From an uncultured Oscillospiraceae bacterium (GTDB lineage Bacteria > Bacillota > Clostridia > Oscillospirales > Oscillospiraceae), in the NCBI GenBank assembly GCA_900762005.1, contig CAAFEV010000065.1, positions 1 to 5,291 of the forward strand: a stretch of DNA of 5,291 bases. The letters are read 5' to 3'. Position 1 is the stretch's first letter. The number at the start of each line of letters is the position of its first letter. The notes beneath the pieces were generated by a model. It had not been told where the DNA came from. It saw only the letters and a list, made by a program, of their open reading frames with translations, and did not search any database. This document shows, piece after piece, positions 1 to 5,056 of this stretch. The position numbers and the translations under genes are program-made.

Positions 1-578
1 GAGCTGCCTTTTGCGCCTAAGCCGCCGCCCTTGAAAAAGTAAGTATAGGCTTTGCCAGCCGGAGTTTTTTCAAGGTACATATCGCGCTGCTGCGCTTCAT
101 GTTCCAGCATCGCGACGACTTCGGCATCCGGGGTGGTTACATTTAACGACTGCGTGATTCCACCGTCGCCGAGAATAATTCCCAAGAAATACGGAGAAAT
201 TGGCAGTTCGCAGGATGGAACATCAAAGACTTTTATTGCCTCGGAACGCACAAGTTTGTGCAGATGCTTTTGATTTTTCGACCACGAAAGCCATTCATTC
301 ACCGTGACATCATTAAGTTCACTGGAATATTGCTGACACGGGTAAACTGGTGTACGTCTTTCTCTTGTTTTTACAAGGGTAAGGCGGTGGTCGCCAGTTA
401 CTGTGAACGGCGTCCCTTTCACGGGGATAATCGTATATAGCCGCCCAACACCTTGCGTTAGGTGCAGCACCGTCCGTGCTTGCCCGTCAGCTCCGAGTAA
501 TTTGTCTCCGACCTTAATATTTTCAACAGCTCTGCTCTCTCCCGACGAAAGCAGGACTTTTTGCCCGGCAGCATGGCA
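1..578 (-). other. Intein (Hint splicing domain plus start of LAGLIDADG homing endonuclease), N-terminal part
   Basis: Residue numbers are those of the host frame. The splice junction is predicted before Cys35 (codon 578-576), with N-extein end L-P-T-G. Block A spans 35-66: catalytic Cys35, then a stretch with V-E-N-I-K-V-G-D (52-59) and L-G-A-D-G, the usual Hint strand and turn. Block B is P-F-T-V-T-G-D-H-R-L (91-100) with the diagnostic T95-x-x-H98 that assists the first N-S acyl shift. After a basic region comes P-Y-F-L-G-I-I-L-G-D-G-G-I (163-175), the first LAGLIDADG helix with acidic Asp172, the expected metal ligand of the nuclease. The second LAGLIDADG motif and the C-terminal H-N splice block would lie beyond base 1. 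By hand count GC is about 47% over 181-540 against about 56% over 721-960 in the next gene, consistent with separate acquisition. Whether the intein is still active cannot be judged from half of it. Confidence 0.92.
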
Positions 579-680
579 GCCGGTCGGAAGCACGAGCAGC
601 GTCTTGGCAAATCCCTGCTCCCATTGCGATAATACTGCCTGCTCTGCCTCGCGTTGATAAGGCCGCAGCTCCATAGCCAT
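1..680 (-). CDS. SF2 (DEAD/DEAH-type) phage helicase, 5' part, interrupted by an intein; runs off the left edge
   Basis: The frame from ATG at 680 is open to base 1 (226 codons plus two bases, no stop), so the gene continues outside the window. Residues 1-34 are the start of a superfamily 2 helicase: the L-R-P-Y-Q motif (5-9), then a hydrophobic strand ending L-P-T-G (31-34), which is the first half of motif I (Walker A, usually P-T-G-x-G-K-T). The G-K-T does not follow. Instead an intein begins at Cys35 and fills the rest of the visible frame. After protein splicing the helicase should be an ATP-driven DNA translocase or unwinding enzyme acting in phage replication. The start overlaps the upstream stop by one base (TGATG) with AAGG nine bases before it, so translation is probably coupled to the DUF669-type gene. 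ATG at 674 is a less well spaced alternative start. The helicase call rests on a short extein and on gene order; the interruption itself is well supported. Confidence 0.88.
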   Translation of the reverse strand, partial: MAMELRPYQREAEQAVLSQWEQGFAKTLLVLPTGCHAAGQKVLLSSGESRAVENIKVGDKLLGADGQARTVLHLTQGVGRLYTIIPVKGTPFTVTGDHRLTLVKTRERRTPVYPCQQYSSELNDVTVNEWLSWSKNQKHLHKLVRSEAIKVFDVPSCELPISPYFLGIILGDGGITQSLNVTTPDAEVVAMLEHEAQQRDMYLEKTPAGKAYTYFFKGGGLGAKGS

Positions 681-706
681 CAGAATTTACCTTGCTGCCA
701 TGCCGG
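678..706 (-). repeat. Gene-junction cassette, copy 2 (tail codons, ribosome site, stop/start overlap)
   Basis: These 29 bases end the DUF669-type gene and start the helicase. Aligned without gaps to 2324-2352 on the same strand, 22 of 29 bases are identical. The segment encodes P-A-W-Q-Q-G-K-F, carries the AAGG ribosome site and ends in TGATG, where stop and start share a base. Confidence 0.75.
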
Positions 707-1201
707 TGTACCCTGCCCGATGTCCGGCGCAGCGTCCGCTTTTTCCGTCCAGTCATCGGGCGCGGCAGCTTTCTCGTAATACTTTTTGACCTTATTGTTT
801 TCATAAGTACGGCCGTCCGTCTTGTCGACGCGCTTCTCCACGAAGAATTCCGCACGGCCTCTTGCGCCGAGAACGGCGTTCCAATTCGGCTTAATGCGTT
901 CGCCCTTCTTGCGCTGCCCGATTGCAGAGAAAAAAGCGCAGATGCGCCATTCAACCGAGCTGTGAAGAAATAGCGTGTCTTTGACATCAACGCTCTGTCC
1001 GTTGGGCAGACTGACCGTCAGCGTAATGTCTGCTTTTTTGCAGTTTGGGAGCTTCCCGTTCGGCTTCGCCTCGAAGTTGCCGCGTTCAAACCCGGTAACG
1101 ATGAAATCATAATCGCCGTTAAGTTGGATAATGTCGCCTCTGTCTTTCTCTACCTCGGAATCCCAATCTAATTCATGCGGTTGCTCGTAGTTTTGTTCCA
1201 T
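680..1201 (-). CDS. DUF669-type phage protein, putative single-stranded-DNA-binding protein
   Basis: A 173-residue acidic-then-basic protein that resembles the DUF669 family of Firmicutes phages, which usually sits between a Sak4/AAA_24 ATPase and a helicase, as here. Its biochemical role is not established; an OB-fold-like ssDNA-binding role is often proposed. Visible features: an acidic N-terminus (1-25), a central strand-rich core (about 28-125) containing Y-D-F-I-V-T-G-F (31-38) and the L-P-N-C-K-K segment, and a charged linker leading to a C-terminal tail P-A-W-Q-Q-G-K-F. A short aromatic tail after a flexible linker is reminiscent of bacterial SSB, though it is not the acidic D-D-D-I-P-F. 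ATG at 1201 is chosen because GGAGGA (1214-1209) lies seven bases upstream; a TTG five codons earlier (1216) overlaps that ribosome site and is rejected. Thirty bases separate it from the upstream stop, and its own stop overlaps the helicase start. Confidence 0.8.
   Translation of the reverse strand: MEQNYEQPHELDWDSEVEKDRGDIIQLNGDYDFIVTGFERGNFEAKPNGKLPNCKKADITLTVSLPNGQSVDVKDTLFLHSSVEWRICAFFSAIGQRKKGERIKPNWNAVLGARGRAEFFVEKRVDKTDGRTYENNKVKKYYEKAAAPDDWTEKADAAPDIGQGTPAWQQGKF
718..733 (-). repeat. 16-bp direct repeat, copy in DUF669-type gene linker
   Basis: The 16 bases CGATGTCCGGCGCAGC (plus-strand reading) recur exactly at 1534-1549. In both genes they encode A-A-P-D-I in the flexible region before the C-terminus, in the same frame. 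Confidence 0.9.
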
Positions 1202-1231
1202 TGCTATATCCTCCAATAAAATTATTTTTGA

Positions 1232-2326
1232 TTAAAACGGTAATGTGCCGCTTGCCATTTCCATGATCTTCGGAAAGAACGGGATAATCCACCCGTCAAT
1301 AAAATCCTGCGGATATTCCGCAATCGGCATTTCATAGGGGTAATACCCCTTTCGATATACCACATCACGGATTTCCTCTTCGGTGATGGTTTCGCCCTGC
1401 ATCAGGGCGGCGACCTTCTCCGGAATTTTGACAGCAGACGGTGTCGAATTCTGTTTGGGTGCTGCCGAAACGGGATTTCCCGTTTCGGTTTTTTCCGTTG
1501 GCGGATTTCCGATGTCGGGGATTTTCCTTTCAGCGATGTCCGGCGCAGCTGCCGGCATCGGTTCTTGCGGCGTGGTCGGCACAGGCGCAAGCACAGACTG
1601 TGGCAATGCGCTGCCTGCATTGATAAACGGCGCAATACTGCGGAATGCAAACGGGATTTCGTTCGGTAGCCCCCAGCGGTTCTTGGCATCCCAGCAGGGG
1701 TGATGTGTGGTATACATGACACGTTCGCCGCCAACGCCCTTCTTGGTCTTCTCCTTGGTCGTGATGATTGTGACCTTGAAGTTTGCAAAAAACAGCGCGT
1801 CAGCCCATTCCTTGAGCAGAGCTGTGCATTGTTTGGAAAGCTTCAGCTCGTATCGGTCGAATGCTCCGGTGGCATCCGGCAGCTCGAATTTGCGCATTTG
1901 CGAATGCGCCGTGATGCAGACATTCAAGCCCATATTCGTCGCGTCTTCAAGCGCGTTCAACAGTCGCCCGAATTCTTCGGCAAGGAATGTATACCCCTTG
2001 CCATATCCGAAATCTTCTATGCCGGCAACCTTATGGCTTGCACAAATTTCATTCGAGCATAGATGCTCCGCCCAGTCGGCGGTGTCGATACAGAGCGTTT
2101 TGCAGCAGTTGGGATGTGCAAGCACATATTGCACTTGAGTTTTCAGCAGCGTCCACGAGGACGGCGGTTCTTTGAAGCGCCGGACATCCATTTCATAAGT
2201 GCTGCCCTCGGTGTCGATAAACAGAGGGTCGGGGAATGCCGCCGCGAAGGTTGACTTGCCGATACCCTCGGGACCGTAAATTACTACCTTTTTGCCGCGC
2301 TGCTTGCGACCACTTGTGATTTCCAT
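1232..2326 (-). CDS. AAA_24 / Sak4-like phage recombination ATPase
   Basis: A 364-residue P-loop NTPase. Walker A is G18-P-E-G-I-G-K24-S25, followed by L-F-I-D-T-E-G-S (35-42), a Walker-B-like strand T-L-C-I-D81-T-A-D-W, and a sensor-like strand C-I-T-A-H-S-Q (137-143). This arrangement fits the AAA_24 family, related to RecA-like Sak4 proteins that in some phages promote single-strand annealing with a partner SSB. Residues about 240-300 are a proline/alanine-rich linker. Residues about 302-357 form a small helical domain with G-Y-Y-P and Y-P-Q-D-F-I-D motifs, of a type seen as a tail domain in phage proteins. The protein ends T-L-P-F. The start is ATG 2326: AAAGGAG lies seven bases upstream and the ATG shares its A with the upstream TAA (TAATG). 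A longer frame from ATG 2347 would add seven residues but includes the ribosome site. Exact recombination role is inferred from family and context. Confidence 0.85.
   Translation of the reverse strand: MEITSGRKQRGKKVVIYGPEGIGKSTFAAAFPDPLFIDTEGSTYEMDVRRFKEPPSSWTLLKTQVQYVLAHPNCCKTLCIDTADWAEHLCSNEICASHKVAGIEDFGYGKGYTFLAEEFGRLLNALEDATNMGLNVCITAHSQMRKFELPDATGAFDRYELKLSKQCTALLKEWADALFFANFKVTIITTKEKTKKGVGGERVMYTTHHPCWDAKNRWGLPNEIPFAFRSIAPFINAGSALPQSVLAPVPTTPQEPMPAAAPDIAERKIPDIGNPPTEKTETGNPVSAAPKQNSTPSAVKIPEKVAALMQGETITEEEIRDVVYRKGYYPYEMPIAEYPQDFIDGWIIPFFPKIMEMASGTLPF
1465..1494 (+). terminator. Rightward intrinsic-terminator-like hairpin inside the Sak4-like gene
   Basis: Arms CCGAAACGGG (1465-1474) and CCCGTTTCGG (1479-1488) pair perfectly over ten bases around an ATTT loop and are followed at once by six T residues (1489-1494). 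Read on the plus strand this has the classic form of a rho-independent terminator. On the coding strand the hairpin is preceded by A residues and not followed by T, so it should not stop the operon transcript. It falls in the codons of the disordered linker (about residues 278-288), where sequence is free to vary. Confidence 0.7.
1534..1549 (-). repeat. 16-bp direct repeat, copy in Sak4-like gene linker
   Basis: Exact match to 718-733 in the next gene downstream, in the same reading frame (A-A-P-D-I). It lies in the proline/alanine-rich linker of the ATPase. Confidence 0.9.
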
Positions 2327-2352
2327 TAAAATACTCCTTTCTGCCATGTCGG
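2324..2352 (-). repeat. Gene-junction cassette, copy 1 (tail codons, ribosome site, stop/start overlap)
   Basis: These 29 bases end the SbcC-like gene and start the Sak4-like gene. They encode P-T-W-Q-K-G-V-F, hold AAAGGAG, and finish TAATG. The match to 678-706 is 22 of 29 bases, with the tail codons, ribosome site and start in the same register. Confidence 0.75.
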
Positions 2353-3594
2353 GGGCTGTTCCTTCGGGGTCAGGGTGTATGCCATGCCATCCTCAATGAT
2401 GACCGAGCATTCATCTCCTGTGGACACACGGGTAGCAATCGCCTGTAAACCATGCTCGTTAAGCCATGTGCCGAACTCGTGCAGGGTGTTTACATCCATC
2501 TGCTCCAGCTTATCCAACAGGACAAAGCCGCATTGCGGTTTGATAGCCCGGACAATCGCAGCGGATACGCGCAGCTGGTCGCTGCCGCTCATGGCGTCCC
2601 ATTTCTTGCCGAGATAGGTCAATTCCCCGTCTTCCACGGAAAGCCCTGCCAGCGGCAATTGTGCGCCCGTCAGCAGGTCATAACGCTGCTTGCGCAAGCC
2701 GTCAAGCTGCTCGGATAAATCATCATATTGCTTTTGGTATTCCTCGGCTTCCTGCTCGGCTTTTTCGCGTTCGAGGTTCGTACGGACTTTGACATTGATT
2801 CGTTCGATATTGGCAAGGTCGGCTTCAATTGCATCGGTCGCTTCGTCCGTCAATGCCTCTGCCGACTTCCGGGCGGTGACGGCATTCTGCTCTGCCTGCC
2901 GCAGCCGTTCCTTCGCAGCGTCAAACGCAATCTGCGCTTCGGCGAGCTCCCGGTCGCAGGCATCACGCTTGGCGCGTAGGCGCTGATTTTCGCCGTTCCG
3001 GGCGAGGATAGCTTGCTGCCGGGTGATAAGTTCCACGGCCGATACGGGCGCGGAAGGTGTATCGGGGTAGAAAGGCAGCTCCTTCGCGTATTTTGCTTTT
3101 TGGTCTGCAATCTGCCCGATGGTGCGCCGTTGATTGTAAAGCTCCTGCTCCTGCCGCTCTAAAGTCGAAACCTTATCGCGCAAGCCGATGACCTGCAGTA
3201 GCACGTCTGCTTTTTCGCGGTTGTTATAAGCGAGGAACTTCGGAAGATTGAGGGCAAGCTCTTCCACGAAGGAGTTAAGGAGTTGCTGGCCGCTCCGTGT
3301 TCCGGATGGGTCTGTAACCTTGAGGTCGCTGTTCTTGCCGCTACGCTCTACGATGAGCCCGTTGGAAAGTGTGATTTTAATACGGGGCGGCAGCACCGAT
3401 CCGTCACGGTTGGGATTGCTCGGACGGTAGCGGTCGCCGCCGAGCGCCCAGGCGATAGTGTCGAGCACGGAGGTTTTGCCCTGGTTGTTATTTCCTCCGA
3501 GGATAGTCAAGCCCTGCTCGGTCGGTGTAATCGCAATAGCCTTGATGCGCTTGACATTCTCGATTTCGAGGGCGTGAATTTTTATGGGATCCAC
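2326..3594 (-). CDS. SMC/SbcC/RecF-like phage AAA ATPase with short coiled coil
   Basis: A 422-residue ATPase of the ABC/SMC class. Walker A is G34-N-N-N-Q-G-K40-T41 after the typical N-terminal strand pair. A charged, Glu/Gln/Arg-rich helical region (about 140-305) should form a short coiled-coil arm; there is no C-x-x-C zinc hook. The ABC signature is M-S-G-S-D-Q-L (335-341) and Walker B is C-G-F-V-L-L-D361. The residue after D361, normally the catalytic Glu in SMC/Rad50 proteins, is Lys362 here (L-D-K-L-E-Q). The protein is much shorter than cellular SbcC and no SbcD-like nuclease is seen nearby, so a DNA-end or replication-fork role is inferred. The C-terminus is P-P-T-W-Q-K-G-V-F. The start is GTG at 3594, five bases after the upstream stop; the nearest GGGAG is 12 bases away, so coupling may matter. 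The stop overlaps the next ATG (TAATG). Confidence 0.85.
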   Translation of the reverse strand: MDPIKIHALEIENVKRIKAIAITPTEQGLTILGGNNNQGKTSVLDTIAWALGGDRYRPSNPNRDGSVLPPRIKITLSNGLIVERSGKNSDLKVTDPSGTRSGQQLLNSFVEELALNLPKFLAYNNREKADVLLQVIGLRDKVSTLERQEQELYNQRRTIGQIADQKAKYAKELPFYPDTPSAPVSAVELITRQQAILARNGENQRLRAKRDACDRELAEAQIAFDAAKERLRQAEQNAVTARKSAEALTDEATDAIEADLANIERINVKVRTNLEREKAEQEAEEYQKQYDDLSEQLDGLRKQRYDLLTGAQLPLAGLSVEDGELTYLGKKWDAMSGSDQLRVSAAIVRAIKPQCGFVLLDKLEQMDVNTLHEFGTWLNEHGLQAIATRVSTGDECSVIIEDGMAYTLTPKEQPPTWQKGVF

Positions 3595-3599
3595 TTGAT

Positions 3600-3836
3600 T
3601 TATTCGCTCCCTTCTGATATACTGTGTGTAGTTGTTATTCTCTTGCCGCCTTGTGAAGCTCCACCTTCACAGGCGGCTTTCTTTTCGTTCAAATTCGCAA
3701 TCGCTTGGGAATTTGACACGCTGGTGTATCCACGGATGTAGTGATACAACCTCTGCGCCGCTAAATCGGAGCATTCATTTAACATACGGATACTCTCGCG
3801 ACGCATGGCATCAACGAGCTCCTTCTCCGAAATCAT
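3600..3836 (-). CDS. Small phage protein of unknown function
   Basis: A 78-residue protein I do not recognise. The first 35 residues are helical and charged (E-K-E-L-V-D-A-M-R-R), while the last 30 are rich in Gly, Ser, Thr and Lys and look disordered. The start ATG (3836) shares a base with the stop of the upstream HTH gene (TAATG), with GGAGG ten bases before the ATG, so it is translated in series with its neighbours. The second half of the gene carries a strong inverted repeat (3645-3677), which encodes the A-A-C-E-G-G-A-S-Q-G-G stretch. The codons there may be constrained by the hairpin more than by the protein. Real translation is supported by the ribosome site and the overlap rather than by homology. 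Confidence 0.65.
   Translation of the reverse strand: MISEKELVDAMRRESIRMLNECSDLAAQRLYHYIRGYTSVSNSQAIANLNEKKAACEGGASQGGKRITTTHSISEGSE
3645..3685 (+). terminator. Rightward terminator-like hairpin inside the 78-residue gene
   Basis: The left arm 3645-3658 (GCCGCCTTGTGAAG) pairs with 3665-3677 (CTTCACAGGCGGC) over 13 base pairs with one bulged T, loop CTCCAC, followed by TTTCTTTT (3678-3685). On the plus strand this has the form of an intrinsic terminator. On the coding strand it is followed by AAGAGAATAAC, so it should not end the operon message, though it could slow ribosomes or protect the RNA. Confidence 0.65.
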
Positions 3837-4234
3837 TACCTTTTCACCTCCATCCGACCGATAACCTGCGCAGCATCACAGGGGGCAAGCCCGTTTTCCC
3901 AAAGGGACAATGTCGGTTGCGATACCCCGAGGATTGCTGCCGCAGCGCGTTGTGACAAGCCAAGCCGGGCGCGAACATCTTTAATTACCCTCTGAGCAGC
4001 GGCGACCTTGTCCTTGTTGGCTTCACGGTACGCCCTATTAGCAGCGGCGAGCTTGTCCTTGTTGGCTTCACGGTACGCCCTATTAGCAGCGGCGAGCTTT
4101 TTCTTTTTCGGCGTGGAGGTAAGCTCCTTGTCCAGTTCCGCTAGAGCCTTGTAATCGTCGTGGTCGAGGTCGTCATTGACACAATCCGGAAAAGGGCAGT
4201 TAAAGCAATCCTTATTGCAGACGCTTAGCGTCAT
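3836..4234 (-). CDS. Four-cysteine, repeat-containing HTH (XRE-like) phage protein
   Basis: A 132-residue protein in three parts. An N-terminal cysteine cluster C6-x3-C10-x2-C13-x4-C18 is a plausible zinc site. Residues about 46-82 are lysine/alanine-rich helical repeats of 15 residues (K-L-A-A-A-N-R-A-Y-R-E-A-N-K-D), two of them perfect. Residues about 86-118 form a helix-turn-helix of the Cro/CI type, with L-G-L-S-Q, I-L-G-V-S-Q-P-T-L-S and W-E-N-G. The likely role is DNA-binding regulation or replication-origin recognition, which is inference. Start ATG 4234 is chosen because GGGAGG lies eight bases upstream and the ATG overlaps the preceding stop (ATGA). A frame that extends 47 codons further upstream overlaps the membrane protein gene and is an artefact. 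It is followed directly by the 78-residue gene with a one-base overlap. Confidence 0.82.
   Translation of the reverse strand: MTLSVCNKDCFNCPFPDCVNDDLDHDDYKALAELDKELTSTPKKKKLAAANRAYREANKDKLAAANRAYREANKDKVAAAQRVIKDVRARLGLSQRAAAAILGVSQPTLSLWENGLAPCDAAQVIGRMEVKR
4007..4096 (-). repeat. Perfect 45-bp in-frame tandem duplication
   Basis: Bases 4007-4051 and 4052-4096 are identical over all 45 positions. An 11-base piece of the unit (AGCAGCGGCGA) occurs again at 3995-4005, so a decayed third copy is likely. The unit is exactly 15 codons and keeps the frame. Perfect identity, including silent positions, points to a recent expansion by slippage or unequal recombination. Confidence 0.97.
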
Positions 4235-4599
4235 AATGACCGCCTCCCGACCTCTTGCTGAATAAATAATGCAAGGGTTGCCGGAATTACAGCGGAGAGC
4301 CAGCCAACCGTCCGCAGGGCGAAAAGCGCGACACACAGCAGCAGGGCGGATAGAACCGACCCGGTAGCCTGCCACGCGATAAAGCGCATCAGCGTCTTTC
4401 TATGCGCTCTCCGCACACGCGCTTTGTCCTTCTGCTTCTGCTCAATGCGCAGGTGCTGCGCCTGCCGGTTGTGCACTCTGACATCCGTGCAGGCGTTCAG
4501 CCAGCGCAGCTCCATGCTGTCTTCGCCGACGGGCGTTGCTTTGCCGCCGATGTAGCCATAGCCGTACAGTTTTCCTTCCTTTTCGATAATTTCTGTCAT
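4231..4599 (-). CDS. Small two-helix membrane protein, function unknown
   Basis: A 122-residue protein. Residues 1-45 are soluble, with Y-G-Y-G-Y-I-G-G (12-19). Residues 46-70 are very basic and helical (R-I-E-Q-K-Q-K-D-K-A-R-V-R-R), which by the positive-inside rule would lie in the cytoplasm. Two hydrophobic segments follow (about 72-95 and 97-114), separated by a very short turn, so both ends should face the cytoplasm. I do not recognise a family. The start is supported by AAAGGAG six bases before ATG 4599. The stop overlaps the next start as ATGA. A membrane protein among early DNA-binding genes could anchor DNA or act in superinfection exclusion, but the sequence does not show which. Confidence 0.75.
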   Translation of the reverse strand: MTEIIEKEGKLYGYGYIGGKATPVGEDSMELRWLNACTDVRVHNRQAQHLRIEQKQKDKARVRRAHRKTLMRFIAWQATGSVLSALLLCVALFALRTVGWLSAVIPATLALFIQQEVGRRSL

Positions 4600-4612
4600 G
4601 GGTGTCTCCTTT

Positions 4613-4825
4613 CTATGTGCCGGTTAAGAATTGAATAAAAGGCTCACGTGGAATCATAGTCCGAGAGCCGAGGACGATGACCCGAAATCCGAGCTTGCCG
4701 GGGTCTTCTTGCGCTTGTGCTCTGATGGACTGCGGGTCAACGCCGATGACATTTGCCGCGATATCCGGCGTTATCGTCAGGCAGGTCATCTGCTTTAGTG
4801 CGTCAATGGATAATAGCAGTTTCAT
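4613..4825 (-). CDS. Excisionase/MerR-like winged helix-turn-helix protein
   Basis: A 70-residue protein. After a short N-terminal helix (S-I-D-A-L-K-Q-M), residues 18-36 (I-T-P-D-I-A-A-N-V-I-G-V-D-P-Q-S-I-R) give a helix-turn-helix of the HTH_17/excisionase kind, and residues about 45-67 (G-F-R-V-I-V-L-G-S-R-T-M-I-P-R-E-P-F) form the wing followed by the closing helix. Proteins of this type are common in early regions of Firmicutes phages, and they bind DNA as excision or regulatory factors. Which one this is cannot be told, as no integrase or attachment site is in the window. AGGAG lies seven bases before ATG 4825. It is spaced 27 bases after the preceding stop and 13 bases before the membrane protein gene, so it belongs to the same operon. 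Confidence 0.78.
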   Translation of the reverse strand: MKLLLSIDALKQMTCLTITPDIAANVIGVDPQSIRAQAQEDPGKLGFRVIVLGSRTMIPREPFIQFLTGT

Positions 4826-4852
4826 GATTATTCTCCTGTACGTCTGTTTCTT

Positions 4853-5056
4853 TCAATCATCGGCTTCGGTGATTTCCAAATTTGCCAGCGCATAATTCAA
4901 AAGCTTCGAAGTCACATAGCGCACGCTGCGTCCGGTGTCCTTGGCGACCTCACTGACCGCATCGTAAATGTCCGTCCTCACAGCCACATGGCGAAAGGCA
5001 TACTTCGGCTTTTCGACGGCGGTTTTTGTGATAATACATGGTTTTATAGTGTTCAA
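4853..5056 (-). CDS. Ribbon-helix-helix-like small DNA-binding protein, TTG start
   Basis: A 67-residue basic protein, first gene of the leftward operon. Residues about 20-30 (A-F-R-H-V-A-V-R-T-D-I) look like the DNA-contacting beta strand, followed by two helices (31-40 and 45-62) separated by T-G-R-S, the usual ribbon-helix-helix layout of Arc/MetJ/CopG-type repressors. Such proteins usually dimerise and often repress their own promoter, which would fit its position beside a divergent intergenic region. No ATG is available in frame before the conserved part. TTG 5056 has AAGGAG (5070-5065) eight bases upstream, so TTG is the likely start. The rare start would keep expression modest. The fold call is from pattern only; a different small helical protein is possible. 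Confidence 0.68.
   Translation of the reverse strand: MNTIKPCIITKTAVEKPKYAFRHVAVRTDIYDAVSEVAKDTGRSVRYVTSKLLNYALANLEITEADD

Noticed and set aside
523..990. 155-codon minus-strand frame across the DUF669-type gene and the intein
   Set aside because: Arginine/serine-rich composition typical of an out-of-frame reading; it crosses the boundary of two well supported genes and has no ribosome site of its own.
2327..2347. Seven-codon N-terminal extension of the Sak4-like ATPase from ATG 2347
   Set aside because: The extension contains the AAAGGAG site that serves ATG 2326, and the TAATG overlap fits the internal start.
2680..3180. Zinc hook or Rad50-type long arm in the SMC-like ATPase
   Set aside because: No C-x-x-C is present in the coiled-coil segment; the only nearby cysteine is single.
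4007..4096. CRISPR-like array
   Set aside because: The 45-bp units are directly adjacent with no spacers and encode in-frame peptide repeats.
4235..4375. 47-codon upstream extension of the HTH protein frame
   Set aside because: It lies inside the membrane protein gene in another frame. ATG 4234 has a good ribosome site and an ATGA overlap, as at other junctions here.
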